Source: Pythium myriotylum (taxonomy: Eukaryota > Oomycota > Peronosporomycetes > Pythiales > Pythiaceae). From it: a stretch of DNA of 64,000 nucleotides. Below, piece by piece: positions 1 through 9,912 of the stretch. A program made the translations under genes and the position numbers. The first letter of the stretch is position 1. The number at the start of each line of letters is the position of its first letter. Where the stretch lies: contig JALJCQ010000015.1 in the NCBI GenBank assembly GCA_023091665.1, positions 868,001-932,000 of the forward strand. The letters are read 5' to 3'. Under the pieces are notes generated by a model. The model was not told where the DNA came from. It saw nothing but the letters and a program-made list of their open reading frames with translations, and searched no databases.

Positions 1-28
1 TTTCCCTAAGAATACCCTGGCCTCCCAC

Positions 29-352
29 TCAATCGGATTCGTCGTAATCGTCGTCTTCGTCCACGTGGATCACGACACCTAACTCTTTTTTCTTTGCTGC
101 GTCTTTCTCGATCGCTTCTTCGAGCGCGCGCAGCAGAATCGCCTCGGCATCTTCCTCATTATCGGCTTCGACTGGTGGCTGCTGAGTCGCTTCCACGCGC
201 GGTTTCTTGAGCAATCGATCTGCTTCCTTCGCGGGCACGTCGTTATTATTCTCTTCTTTGACATCTTGATGGCGTGGAGACGGCACCATGGCCTCGGGCT
301 CTTCCTCCTCCACGCGCCGGCGTTTCCTCGCGTCCGTCTCCGCCGTCTCCAT
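29..352 (-). CDS. small acidic/basic nuclear-type hypothetical protein
   Basis: An intact 107-residue reading frame starts at an ATG (352-350) and ends in a run of Asp/Glu. The first third carries a basic cluster (Arg-Lys-Arg-Arg-Arg near residue 9) and a second Lys-Lys-Pro-Arg patch near residue 49, both of which could act as nuclear localisation signals. The rest is acidic and probably disordered, with a short helical Ala/Glu stretch around residues 66-88. No catalytic domain is visible and I do not recognise the family. It is divergent from the bromodomain-like gene at 543, with about 190 bp between the two ATGs, so the two may share a promoter. It could also be the 5' exon of a longer gene that continues left of the window. 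Confidence 0.5.
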   Translation of the reverse strand: METAETDARKRRRVEEEEPEAMVPSPRHQDVKEENNNDVPAKEADRLLKKPRVEATQQPPVEADNEEDAEAILLRALEEAIEKDAAKKKELGVVIHVDEDDDYDESD

Positions 353-542
353 TCTGGTGAATTCAAAACCTAGCCATGCAAAGTGTGAACACCGTTTTAA
401 ACCACATATAACTTGGTTTTCATTCTTTTAAAACCTAGGGGTGGTTATGGTTGATTTGTAATTCAGCAACTTCTTCGTATTAGCGACCTTGATTGGGCAA
501 CCTCCCGCCCAACACGGTGTGGGGATCTGCCAGGTGCCGAGA

Positions 543-2597
543 ATGGACGCGAGGCAGACGACCTCCAAGGCCGCGCAGGGCCTGCTGCCGCAGCTCGAGG
601 CCGCCATCGCGTACCTCAACGACGAGATCCAGCAGATCCGCAGCGGCCAGAAAGACCAGAGTCTCCACGACCTCATCGCCGACCCGCTGCCGCGCGAGCA
701 GTTCCGCGGGCTGCTCCAGGTCTGGAAACTGCCCCCCGTGCCAGTGGAATTGTCCAAGCTCTTCCTCCAGCTGGAAGAGTTGAAGGAAAAGGAAAGGAAA
801 GAGAAGGAGAGAGTGGCGGAGGAGCAGAGGAAGAAAGAGGAACTTGAAGCGGCTGCGAAGCTACAGGCATCATCGAGTGAGCCGCCCGTTGAGGTCGAGG
901 AACCCGAGGAGATCAAGGTCGTCAACAGCGACGTGGAGAGCGCCATTGACGATGAAGCGGAAGATGCTGCTCAAGGAGAGACTGAAACCCCCGCCCCGAC
1001 CGAGACCAAACAAGAGCAAGGAGAAGAGGTGAGCGAGGACACCAGCAGCGCGAATACCAACGATATTCCTACGCCAAAAGTTGAAAGTACAAACGACGGA
1101 GGAGCACAAGAGAAAGAAGTTCCACAAGACGCCGCTGACACTGCTGGAAGTGACCGAAAGCTTGATGAACCAGCCAGCGTCGTTGTGGTACCAAAAGCAG
1201 CAGTTGAGACGCCAGTGCCGTCTCGTCCACGGATTGATGAGCCTGCCATCGAACTGAAGAAAGAACCAACGTCGGCATCTACACCTCCGAGACCGCTGAC
1301 ACCTACGCCTACGCCTGTGCCCTCAGCAATTGCATCACTTCCAACGGCGGTTGCTGCACCCGTGGCTGTTCCTGCACGCGTGCCAAGTCCACAAACTGCT
1401 ACACCTCAACCTCCCGTGGCTGCAACACCGTCAAAGGCTGATGCAGCACGCGAAATAGCTCTCGTCAATCTGCGTGCTTTGCGAAGAAGTATGATGCTCG
1501 ACGTGCTGTCGAAAATTGTGTCAGTAGCCAAGTCGAAGGGAGTGGATCCAGCAATGTTTTCCTCCAGAGCAAAAGTTGCGCCCGAGACGGTAAAGACCGA
1601 GTCTTTTGTAGACCTTGAAATGATTCAGCAAGAGGTGTCGAAAGGTGCAATCTGTGAGTGGGAGCATTTTGCCAAGCAAGTGTATCTCTTTTGCCAACAC
1701 GTTATTGCCGAGTCTGAGAAGCAAGATCGCCAGGATGCGAAACAGAAAGGCATCGAGCTGCTTCACTTTGCGAAGACACTGACCGAGACGTTGCGCAAAG
1801 CGAGCTTGAAGAAGGAAGAGAATATCATGAAGACAACTCCCACAACGACGCCCACCTCCACTTCCATCGTTTCGTCAACAACCGCTGCAAAGCCCGTTCC
1901 ACCAACTTCATCTGTATCTGCTCCAGTGGTGCAAAACATCACGATTCCGTCTAGACCCTCTGTTATTACGACTGAGCGGAACAGCTCTAGCCTCACACCA
2001 CCAACAAACAACGCAATAGGAGCATCTCAAGTTTCGGTCTCAGCTTCTGAAGGGAGTCCAATGGCAGGTGCTCCGACGGATTCTGCTTCGACGCCACATC
2101 GCGCTTCCGCTCGCATACGCCAGCGAGAAAATAGCGTTGATTCTCCATCCCCCCAACGCCGTCGCCCGAATCGTTCCCCAGACGATGACCAGGCTGACGC
2201 CAGCGCAGACTCTCGTACTCGTAAGCGACCCCGCGTTGGTGCAACTGACGAACTCAGTGCATCCGAGAGCCAGATGTCCACCTCCGAGACAGCACCCACC
2301 GCTTCCAGCGGAGACCCTGAACCGAAGCCCCGGACCCGCAAACGCCGGCCAATCATGCCAGCGACGCGAGCGAGCTCTCGTCAGCAGAAGCGACGAGCGG
2401 CGAAGGCAGCGGCTGAGGCAGCGAAGGACGACGATGACGAGGGACAGGACACAAAAGAGGAATACTCGGAGGAGCAAGACGACGCAGCGACCGAGGAAAA
2501 CGACGAAGATGCGGACTCTGAAGACGTGATTAAACCCATCCAACTGACAAAGTCCGGACGTCCTCGCAAGAAGCCTGGCCGCAAACCTAAGAAGTAG
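543..2597 (+). CDS. bromodomain-like, AT-hook nuclear protein
   Basis: A 684-residue protein. I chose the ATG at 543; the frame is open back to a TTG at 489 but that is not a likely start. The N-terminus (residues 1-80) is helical and is followed by a Lys/Glu coiled coil. Residues about 300-420 look like a four-helix bromodomain: a conserved-looking Val-Asp-Leu-Glu-Met-Ile motif, a Phe-x-x-x-Val-x-x-x-Phe helix, and a final Ala-x-x-Leu-type helix. The acetyl-lysine-binding Tyr-Asn pair is not evident. The remainder is Ser/Thr/Pro-rich with several basic patches and ends in an AT-hook (Gly-Arg-Pro-Arg-Lys-Lys-Pro-Gly-Arg-Lys). Such a protein would act on chromatin. A BRD8-like subunit of a NuA4/TIP60-type complex is one possibility, but this is inference. 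No intron is needed. Confidence 0.6.
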   Translation: MDARQTTSKAAQGLLPQLEAAIAYLNDEIQQIRSGQKDQSLHDLIADPLPREQFRGLLQVWKLPPVPVELSKLFLQLEELKEKERKEKERVAEEQRKKEELEAAAKLQASSSEPPVEVEEPEEIKVVNSDVESAIDDEAEDAAQGETETPAPTETKQEQGEEVSEDTSSANTNDIPTPKVESTNDGGAQEKEVPQDAADTAGSDRKLDEPASVVVVPKAAVETPVPSRPRIDEPAIELKKEPTSASTPPRPLTPTPTPVPSAIASLPTAVAAPVAVPARVPSPQTATPQPPVAATPSKADAAREIALVNLRALRRSMMLDVLSKIVSVAKSKGVDPAMFSSRAKVAPETVKTESFVDLEMIQQEVSKGAICEWEHFAKQVYLFCQHVIAESEKQDRQDAKQKGIELLHFAKTLTETLRKASLKKEENIMKTTPTTTPTSTSIVSSTTAAKPVPPTSSVSAPVVQNITIPSRPSVITTERNSSSLTPPTNNAIGASQVSVSASEGSPMAGAPTDSASTPHRASARIRQRENSVDSPSPQRRRPNRSPDDDQADASADSRTRKRPRVGATDELSASESQMSTSETAPTASSGDPEPKPRTRKRRPIMPATRASSRQQKRRAAKAAAEAAKDDDDEGQDTKEEYSEEQDDAATEENDEDADSEDVIKPIQLTKSGRPRKKPGRKPKK

Positions 2598-2764
2598 CTG
2601 CCGTATCTAATGGCTACGGTGGGAGCTGCCACGTTTAATGGCTACGGTTGGACTGCTTTTCTTACGTTCATTTTGTCGTTGGTTTATGCTATGGTAACAC
2701 GTACAGATTGGCCAAGTGGTAACTACTGCGCCAGGGGGTGGATGAGGCGAACCTTGCACATGCT

Positions 2765-3846
2765 CTACACGACGCCACCGCTGGGTTGGCGCCCAAGGAG
2801 TGTATGGTTTTTGCGCTCCTCCTTGAATGTTGGGTATGCTGCCTCGTTCCCGTACGTTTGTCCTGGCTGCGGCGGCATCGGGGCGCCGAATGGAGGGAGA
2901 GGTGCTTGTTGGCCGAAGGTGTTGGTGTCTGCTCGTTGGAAGCCGCCGTGTGGGGTGGGCCCGTTGTTGACGTGTTGAGAGGCCGCAGCCGCATCGTGCT
3001 CGAGTGACTGCTGCATGGCAATGGCGAGGTCGCGCTCGTATTCCTTTCGGAAATACCGGATCTTCTCGGCACGGCCAGCCGAGCTGAGGTACCCGGCGAC
3101 TGAGAGCAGGATAACTGAAGCTAGACACACCCAGAAGCTGTAGCCGTAAAACCAACAGGACCACTGGTGGCGATCGGCCTTGCAGTTGTTGAAGACGAGG
3201 TTGATCGAGTCGACCTGGTAGAGACGTTGCTGAACGCCCCAGCCCCAGATCACGAGTGAGACAGCTAGGAGAATAGCTGTAGAGAGGAAGCAAAAGCTCA
3301 GTATCAGGCCTAGGAATCTGCAACGAAAATCGACGAAGGACGTACAGCCAACCAAGGTCATGAACGAGACGATGCGCTCCGACTTGCCGGCCGATGGTTT
3401 GAAGACGGCGACGATGGACATGAGGAGTCCAACGACAGAGACGATGGCGCCGACGGTCGTTGTGGCCTGGCACGACCGCATGGCTTTTCCGCAGAGCACT
3501 TTGTGGAACTGCTCGCCGTCGCCGACCATGTAGTTGGGCGTCGAGTTGGAGTCGCAGAAGTCGCTGTACTGGAGCATCGTCTCGGACGCGTAGAACGGAT
3601 CTTCGAGCGCGCCGGTCGAGTAGAACGCGAAGATGCCGTAGCCCTGGAAAATGTCGTTGCCGTCGCGCTTGTAGTGCTGCTGGAACCACGCGGGATACAC
3701 CATCGAGTAGAACGCGCAGCCCGTCGACATGAGCGAGACCACCACGGCTGGAAAGCGCAGACCACGCAGCACACGTCAGTACATTTGTCCTACAGATCGA
3801 CCCGCTCGCCAGAGCGCGCGCACGCACTGAAGATGGTGTTCTTCAT
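2765..3846 (-). CDS. four-transmembrane (tetraspan/claudin-like) membrane protein, 3 exons
   Basis: Three exons read as 3846..3828, 3747..3346 and 3276..2765, giving about 310 residues. Intron 1 (3748..3827, 80 nt) has a GTGCGT donor, a TACTGAC-like branch point and a TTCCAG acceptor. It joins a seven-codon start to the first membrane helix. Intron 2 (3277..3345, 69 nt, GTACGT to CTACAG) is a multiple of three and contains no stop, so it is easily read through. Splicing it merges two half helices into one continuous hydrophobic segment. The protein has TM1 at the N-terminus, a large Cys-containing extracellular loop, then three further helices and a disordered Gln/Pro/Gly-rich cytoplasmic tail. 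This topology resembles tetraspan or claudin-like proteins, but no diagnostic motif lets me name the family. It is convergent with the gene ending at 2597. Confidence 0.65.
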
Positions 3847-4141
3847 GGCTGCCGAGGACTCGCGCGTCGGCTTCCAGGAAGGGAATGATGGGAAAGGTGC
3901 TGTCGGCCGATGGTGAAATCGATATTTCCGAAAAAAAGCCGCCCAAATTTACGAAACTGCGACACCGCGACCAGTGCGACATACATTTTCCAAGTCAAAA
4001 CCCAGACTGGCGTTGGACACAGCCCTAGTCACTGTCACAATCAGCTGCTGCTGACTCTGCGAGCGCAACTGCACGACCTGTACCGACGATCCGGTACAGC
4101 ACAGCCACCGGCCGATCAGCCACACACAACGAGACGACGCA

Positions 4142-4498
4142 ATGGCAACGCCAACAACTTCAACGACCGCGAGACGCGCGCGCGACGCGCAGGAGGACGA
4201 GCCGCGCGAGTGGTCGCGAGACGCCAACGACGGCGCCGTGGACACGATCGTCGTGCTCGCCCACGTCAAGGACAAGCTCATCCCCGTGCACTGCGGCTTC
4301 GGCACGCAGCAGGTCGCGTGGCTCGGAAACGTCGCGGTCGCGCGCTACGACGAAGAGAAGAACCAGGGCTGGCGAGAGCTCGGCGTGCCCACCCGCGTCG
4401 TCAAGGACGGCAAGGAGGAGCTGCCCATGAGCGCGCTCATCTACGACGTGCTACAGAACCAGAGCCACGTCTACATCACGACCTCGCGGTCCGAGTGA
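4142..4498 (+). CDS. small conserved-looking hypothetical protein
   Basis: A 118-residue ATG-started frame. The first 30 residues are low complexity (Thr/Ala/Arg). Residues about 34-115 look like a compact alpha/beta domain, with alternating hydrophobic strands, a Gly-Phe-Gly-Thr-Gln-Gln turn and a C-terminal hydrophobic strand. No signal peptide or membrane segment is seen. The architecture suggests a small ubiquitin-like or PH-like fold, but I cannot assign it. It is divergent from the tetraspan gene (about 295 bp between starts) and convergent with the lamin-like gene (about 200 bp between stops). Confidence 0.55.
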   Translation: MATPTTSTTARRARDAQEDEPREWSRDANDGAVDTIVVLAHVKDKLIPVHCGFGTQQVAWLGNVAVARYDEEKNQGWRELGVPTRVVKDGKEELPMSALIYDVLQNQSHVYITTSRSE

Positions 4499-4698
4499 AA
4501 CTCCAGAGTGGGTAGTGGTGTATTCTGTTAGCATCAGTCGTTGGTGTACAGGAGACAAAGAGGCAAGCAGCAAAATGAGACAGAGGCGGGAGATTGCGGG
4601 AGGCCCTGGGATCCTCACTGAGAGAGGGCGCGGGCCGCAGACCATAGATAGGGAGCTGGAAGATAAAGTCGCGGACGGACAAGATACGCGTGCTCTTC

Positions 4699-6297
4699 TT
4701 ACATCAGTCCACACTGCAGAGCAAAAATACCACGGTCAGCAACTCATCCTGGCCACAATACAAACCGCCATTCGCTACGTACTCCTTCTCCGGCCGGTGC
4801 TTCGTCTTCGGCTTCGGCAAAAACCTCCTGTTCGAGCTTCTTGATCTCGTCGGCGGGCAGGCCCTCTCCCTTCATACTCACCGGCACGCCTTCGTTTGTG
4901 AGTAGCACAGCAAAGTCTCCGGACTGGTTCAGCGAGAACTTGGTGGCGAGGAAAGAGTCCTCGTTTGGCTTGCGTTCGTCCTTCGCGTTCTTGTTGCGCT
5001 TGCTCGAGTAAACCGTCATCTTGGACTTGGGACGCATCGAGTACGTCGACGGGAATCGGAAGACCTGGTTCTCTGCACGACCACGCACCTCCCAGCCACC
5101 GAGGGAGACAGCGACATCGCTCGTGTTCTCCAACACAATGCGATCCTTTTCCAGATCGAGGTGCGCGATGTGGATCGAGGTAGGCGCAGCCGAGCGCTTG
5201 GCACGCTTGGCAGCGTTGCTGGACGCTTCGCTCTTGCGCTTGCGCGCGGCCTTGTTCGGGGTCGTGTGCGGCGTCGGAAGACCAACGCGCGTCTCTTCGC
5301 GATCCAAAATACGACGGTAGGTCTCGATTTCGGCGTCGAGAGCAATCTTAACGTCCATGAGGTCATTGAACTCCGTCTCCTTAGTGACCTTCCACGAACG
5401 AAGCTTCTCCAAGTTGATCTCGTAGACCTTGCGGTCCTCCTTGAACTTGGTGCGCTCCTCGCGGTACTCGCGCTCGAGTTGTGCAACCTTGTCCGTGAGG
5501 CTCTGACGGACCTGCAAGCTCTCTTCGTAGTCGTTGGCAGTACGGTCCAACTCCTTCTTGGTCGAGTCGAGCTCGCCCGAGAGATCTTCAACCTGGGTCT
5601 TGAGGCTCGAGACGACGCCCTCGAAGTAGTTGCGGACCTCCTTCTCGACTCCCTGGAGGCGGTCCTCGGTATCCTTCTTCCACTGCGCGAGCGCCTCGGT
5701 GTGCTTCTGGTTCATCTCCTTGCGGATCTTGGTGATCTCGCCATCTCGCGTGAGATCGAAGTCGGCGCTCTTCTTGCGCAGGTGTTCCAGTTCCTTCGTC
5801 GCATCGTTGATCGAGGCCTCGTGCGCGCGGTTCTCGCGCTCAAGGTCCTTGATGCGGCGGCGCGCCGCCTGGAGCTGCGTCGTGAGCGTCGAGAGCTCTT
5901 CCTTGGAGGACTGGGCGTTCGCCTTCTCCTTGCTGAGTTCGACCTTGAGCGACTCGGCGAGCGCCTTGATCTCGCTCAGCTCCTTGACCTGCGCGCGGAG
6001 CTTGACGAGCTCGACGTGCTGCTCCTGCTCGAGCACTTGGAGCCGAGCCTTCTGGTCGAGCTCGACGTCGAGCTTCTTGCGGGTCTCTTCGAGTTCGTGC
6101 GAGAGGCGGAACTTGAGGTTGTCCATGTCCTTCTGCATGCGCTCGCGGATGGTCTCGAGCTCGCGCTCGGCCACGTTCTTGGCGTCCTCCATCTCCTTGA
6201 CGCGGAGCACATAGAGCTCGAGACGCGAGTTGAGCGTCTGCAGCGACGCCTTTTCATCGAGACGCTTGGACTTGATCGGGGACAGGGCGGTCGGCAT
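4699..6297 (-). CDS. lamin-like nuclear intermediate-filament protein with CaaX box, 2 exons
   Basis: Exons 6297..4783 and 4713..4699, about 509 residues. The 69-nt intron (4714..4782) has a GTACGT donor, a TTGCTGACC branch-point region and a CTCTGCAG acceptor. Without splicing the frame ends in an unrelated 12-residue tail; with splicing the protein ends Cys-Gly-Leu-Met-stop, a CaaX farnesylation box. The head has a Ser-Pro site (residue 6) directly before the rod, as in animal lamins. The coiled-coil rod spans about residues 8-337 and ends in the intermediate-filament signature Leu-Asp-Ala-Glu-Ile-Glu-Thr-Tyr-Arg-Arg-(Ile)-Leu. It is followed by Thr-Pro sites and a bipartite basic NLS (about 352-368). 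A lamin-tail Ig-like domain follows (about 370-475; Leu-Glu-Asn-Thr-Ser...Leu-Gly-Gly-Trp). All parts of a canonical B-type lamin are present. The expected location is the inner nuclear membrane. The start at 6297 was chosen because it gives the lamin head; the open frame upstream is 5' UTR. Confidence 0.88.
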
Positions 6298-7095
6298 CGT
6301 GGCTGGGCGGAGAGGCAGCACTATGAGCGACCGGGCGGGCTCGCTTCCATCGCGAAGGGGGGGCGGCGTACCTGTTCTACCAGGGGTCTTCCGAGACGCA
6401 GGCGGAATGAGTTGGAGACTGTCTGGGTATTTGAGTTCCCCCGCGCGCGGGCGTTCTCCGCCACTCCACGATCTCCCCTCCCCCTCACACCCGGGATTCA
6501 AACGGGGAAACAAAAAAGGAGCCGAAAGTTTCGAACGAAAGGGCGATCTGCGCCGTAATTTACGCAAATGGCGGGGGGTTTTCGCCACCTGCACTTCGGC
6601 GAACGCGGGAAAAAACGGCCTCTTCCCCCCCCCAACTGACGGAAAAGAAAGTAATCTATCGGTGTATACCGTAACCCACAAACGTGTATACCACGCTTTC
6701 ATTCACGCTCCATGGCACACCCCTTTCGAACGTTCGAAACGAGAGCTCGCCGATGCCCGCCCGCCCACCTTTTCCAGTGCATTTCTACACATGTCTATGC
6801 ATTTCTATACATTGCTGGCCAGCGTCCACGGCCGAGCTCCTCCCCTATCTGTCTGGTGAGTAACACTGCGCAACCAGCTGCCGGCGAGAAAACCCCTCGG
6901 CCCTTGGTTTTATCCGGATCGTGCGTATACTCTATCTTTCCAGAATATTACCCATCTAGCCTCACTTCCTTCATGCGACCTTCTGCTCACCGCTGACAGT
7001 TTCACCAGCAGTCATCTGGAATGTCGCGTGAAGGTGAACCCAGGCCAGCCGCGCGGTGTCTGTCCCATCACTCTTCTCGTGTCGCCTGGTTCAAC
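6298..7095. other. bidirectional intergenic region between lamin-like and PH-VPS9 genes
   Basis: About 800 bp between two divergent ATGs with no supported gene. It holds a 16-bp perfect palindrome at 6724-6739 and two copies of GTGTATACC (about 6662-6670 and 6685-6693). Pyrimidine-rich stretches resemble oomycete initiator regions. It probably supplies both promoters and both 5' UTRs. The open frames across it are antisense or leader shadows. Confidence 0.5.
6724..6739. promoter_or_regulatory. 16-bp perfect palindrome, candidate transcription-factor site
   Basis: The sequence TTTCGAACGTTCGAAA equals its own reverse complement over all 16 bases; the next flanking pair does not match. It lies roughly central between the lamin-like and PH-VPS9 starts, so a dimeric regulator serving both genes is possible. 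The role is inferred from position and symmetry only. Confidence 0.35.
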
Positions 7096-9783
7096 ATGGA
7101 TAAAGGAAACATGGCGCTGGAGCCGCCGGCGACGCTGCGACGCGACGAGTCCAACGGCTCGTTCGCCAGCGCGCGCGACTCCAAGTTCTGGCTCGCGGTG
7201 GCCTCGGCCTCGGCGTCGGCGGGCGCGTCGTTCTCCTCCGGCTCGGCGTCCTCGCGCTCGGGCTCGTTCGTGCGCCGTGGCGACAGCGTGCTCGAGCTCA
7301 AGGACGCCAATGGGCGCTCGCTCTGCATCCCGAGGCGCCTCTCGCGCGGCGTGTCCATGGCCGATCTCGGACTCGCGATCGACGTGGACGACGACGACGA
7401 TCTCGACGGCGACGACGGCGACGAGAACAGCGACCAGCGGTGCGCGCCCATCACCTCCCCTCCGGCGCCATCGGCAAGACTCAATAAGCCGACCATTCTA
7501 CAAAGCCACCGCTACCGCGATCGACTGGGCAGCGAGTGGCGAGCCAGCGCGGCATCTGCCAACACGAACGACCGCTCGGACGCCAAGGTCGCTCCTGCCG
7601 CGAGAGCCGAGATCAACCAGGTCCAGTCGTCGCTGCATCAAGTCGCAGAAGAGGCGCACACGTTCGAAATTGGTGTGGAAGAAGTGTACGAACATCAAAG
7701 ATACCAACGCCTTCTCGGTTGGGGGTCGAAAGGCCACTTGCTGCCCATGGATCCTGGTAAGTATGTCCGCGTCGTGAGAATTCCAGAGAGACCGCCAGGC
7801 CCGAGAAAGCGCCGCCCATCGTTGACGTTTTTCCAGAACGATGGCTTCCAAGCTTTCCCGTCGCCAACATTTCCGGATGTACCACTACCTGAGCCACCAT
7901 CAGATCGATTCAAATGGGAGTGGATTAGTCCTTGGCATCTTGATGAGCGTGGAGCTACCTCCGTGGCAGGTTCAGACACAACCGACGAAGATACACCAGT
8001 TGACCCAGATGGATGGATCTACGCCTCTGGCTTCAGCCAGTTCACGTCATGGAGAAACGACTCAACTGATTCACTTGACAACAGTGTCCAGAACGACAAC
8101 GTGTGTGCAAATCCGAAGATCAATGCACGCGGACGCCCGAAATTCAATGCTCGTCGTCGCAAGTGGATCCGCTACCGGCGTCTACGGTCTGTGTCGGAAG
8201 AATGCGGAAATGACCTGCAAGCTAAGGCGAGTCCATTTGATGATTCGTTTCTGGATTCAATGTGCGGGTGGCTACGGAAACTCGGCCACGTTCGGAAGAA
8301 CTGGAAAATGCGGTATTTTGTCTTGGAGAAGTCAGTCTTACGATACTACGCTGACGAAGAGATGACAAAGCTTAAAGGAGAAGTTCTTCTTTTCCACCCT
8401 GCAGCACAGGTCCACTACGTGGACATTCACCTTTCCAAAGGTCGAGAGAATACTTTCGCTATTCAAGTTGGCCCAGAGTACACTTTAATGTTGGAGGCCG
8501 ATCGAGTGAGTGATCGCGAGAACTGGATGTACTGCATTGAAGATGCACTTTTATGCCGTGATTCGTACCTTCAAGATCCTGCCCGAACTCAAGACGTGCG
8601 AGAGAGTGTTGCAAGGCGCAGAAACTTCAGCTCTGAGACCATTTTGTACAGCACGAACGGCGAATCTTCGAGTGGCATCAATCCCATCAACATGCTGATA
8701 CTCCATTCCAAGGCAGTCATCCAAGCAACCCGAAAGAATCCGCTGATGATGCGCCTCATGGTCGAGTGTGATGCATTCCTTGAGTCCAAGCATATCAAAC
8801 AACAGATATCCACTTTTGTGGACAAGTTCAAACACAAGTATGGTTGTGGTGGTCCAAGCAGAAAGAGTGGGTCTCAACTGTCGAAGACAACCTCTCCAGT
8901 TGCGACAACAAAAGGCTGTCGGCATCGTACGCCATCGTATGATGGAGTGAATTTGCGTGATTCCGACGTTTCCGTATCTCAGCATCCTCGAAGTTTGCTA
9001 GCACTCAAAAACTATCGTTTCTTTCTTGAGCGAACCATGACAGAAGTTATGGATCATTTGACGAAACTACCGCTGGCGAACGCAACATGCAACGTCACGA
9101 GCCCTAAAAGCGCAGTTTTCAGTAGTGATGGCCGGGTCAGCACGTCGAGCAGCACATATTCATCCGAGAATCCTGCAGGTTGTGAATCACCATCCGCGTC
9201 CAGTGACATTGACTGGGAACTGGCGAAGAAGGCTGCTTTGTACAAGTTGGAACGTCAAACATTCATCCCTCTACAAGATATCATTTACAACTTGCTCGAA
9301 TCTCTCGTCGGTTCCGACGACTTCGATCGATTTGAGCGGAACAGAATGTTCCTATCAAAGCAAACCCAAAGCTTCTTTGAAATTCAGCAATCCCAGCAGT
9401 CGGTGACAGAATGGAAATCTGCTCGAGCTCTTCTCGACTCGATGGACAACTACTCTCTTCCGAGTGAGAAAGCGTCCATCCTTCTCGAAGTAGCGAAGTG
9501 CATTTACGACACATATGCCATGGAGCACGCTGTAGATGTTCAGATGATGGCAGCCGATGACTTTCTCCCAATCTTCATTTTTGTGCTTGCGCGCTCCAAG
9601 CTTCGCAATGTCGTGGTGGCACGTCACTTAATCAGTGAGACCATGATATCGTGCGTGATGATCGGTGAGACAGGCTACTATGCGACGATGTTTGAAGCAG
9701 CAATCAGCTACATCGCATCATTTCTTGTGAGTGGCGAAAATGATGTGAATGCAAGTCGTATTTCGGAATCCAGAACGAGTTGA
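7096..9783 (+). CDS. PH and VPS9 domain protein (predicted Rab5-type guanine nucleotide exchange factor)
   Basis: An 895-residue single-exon protein starting at ATG 7096; an in-frame ATG at 7021 would add 25 residues and cannot be excluded. The N-terminal 380 residues are Ser/Asp-rich and probably disordered, with a poly-Asp run. A PH domain lies at about 388-488, with a Gly-Trp-Leu-Arg-Lys first strand, an Arg-Tyr-Phe-Val-Leu strand and the conserved C-terminal Trp of the last helix. A VPS9 domain fills about 635-880, with the characteristic Ala-Asp-Asp-Phe-Leu-Pro-Ile...Val-Leu helix and a Gly-Glu-Thr-Gly-Tyr-Tyr segment before the final helix. VPS9 domains activate Rab5-family GTPases on early endosomes, and the PH domain should target phosphoinositide membranes. 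A long Ser-rich insert splits the VPS9 helical bundle. Confidence 0.8.
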   Translation: MDKGNMALEPPATLRRDESNGSFASARDSKFWLAVASASASAGASFSSGSASSRSGSFVRRGDSVLELKDANGRSLCIPRRLSRGVSMADLGLAIDVDDDDDLDGDDGDENSDQRCAPITSPPAPSARLNKPTILQSHRYRDRLGSEWRASAASANTNDRSDAKVAPAARAEINQVQSSLHQVAEEAHTFEIGVEEVYEHQRYQRLLGWGSKGHLLPMDPGKYVRVVRIPERPPGPRKRRPSLTFFQNDGFQAFPSPTFPDVPLPEPPSDRFKWEWISPWHLDERGATSVAGSDTTDEDTPVDPDGWIYASGFSQFTSWRNDSTDSLDNSVQNDNVCANPKINARGRPKFNARRRKWIRYRRLRSVSEECGNDLQAKASPFDDSFLDSMCGWLRKLGHVRKNWKMRYFVLEKSVLRYYADEEMTKLKGEVLLFHPAAQVHYVDIHLSKGRENTFAIQVGPEYTLMLEADRVSDRENWMYCIEDALLCRDSYLQDPARTQDVRESVARRRNFSSETILYSTNGESSSGINPINMLILHSKAVIQATRKNPLMMRLMVECDAFLESKHIKQQISTFVDKFKHKYGCGGPSRKSGSQLSKTTSPVATTKGCRHRTPSYDGVNLRDSDVSVSQHPRSLLALKNYRFFLERTMTEVMDHLTKLPLANATCNVTSPKSAVFSSDGRVSTSSSTYSSENPAGCESPSASSDIDWELAKKAALYKLERQTFIPLQDIIYNLLESLVGSDDFDRFERNRMFLSKQTQSFFEIQQSQQSVTEWKSARALLDSMDNYSLPSEKASILLEVAKCIYDTYAMEHAVDVQMMAADDFLPIFIFVLARSKLRNVVVARHLISETMISCVMIGETGYYATMFEAAISYIASFLVSGENDVNASRISESRTS

Positions 9784-9912
9784 GATCCTATCCGCAACCA
9801 GGTATTTTTACTTTCGAATGTGTTTGAGATCAGAACACAAATCCGAAACCATCACCGAGCGATTTGCAGTTTTACAGGGTGTCTTCGGACCCTCACAAGA
9901 TATTCTATCGTG

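Noticed and set aside
5161..6558. 465-codon plus-strand frame over the lamin-like gene
   Set aside because: Its Leu/Arg repeats are the mirror of coiled-coil codons; the minus strand has complete lamin motifs.
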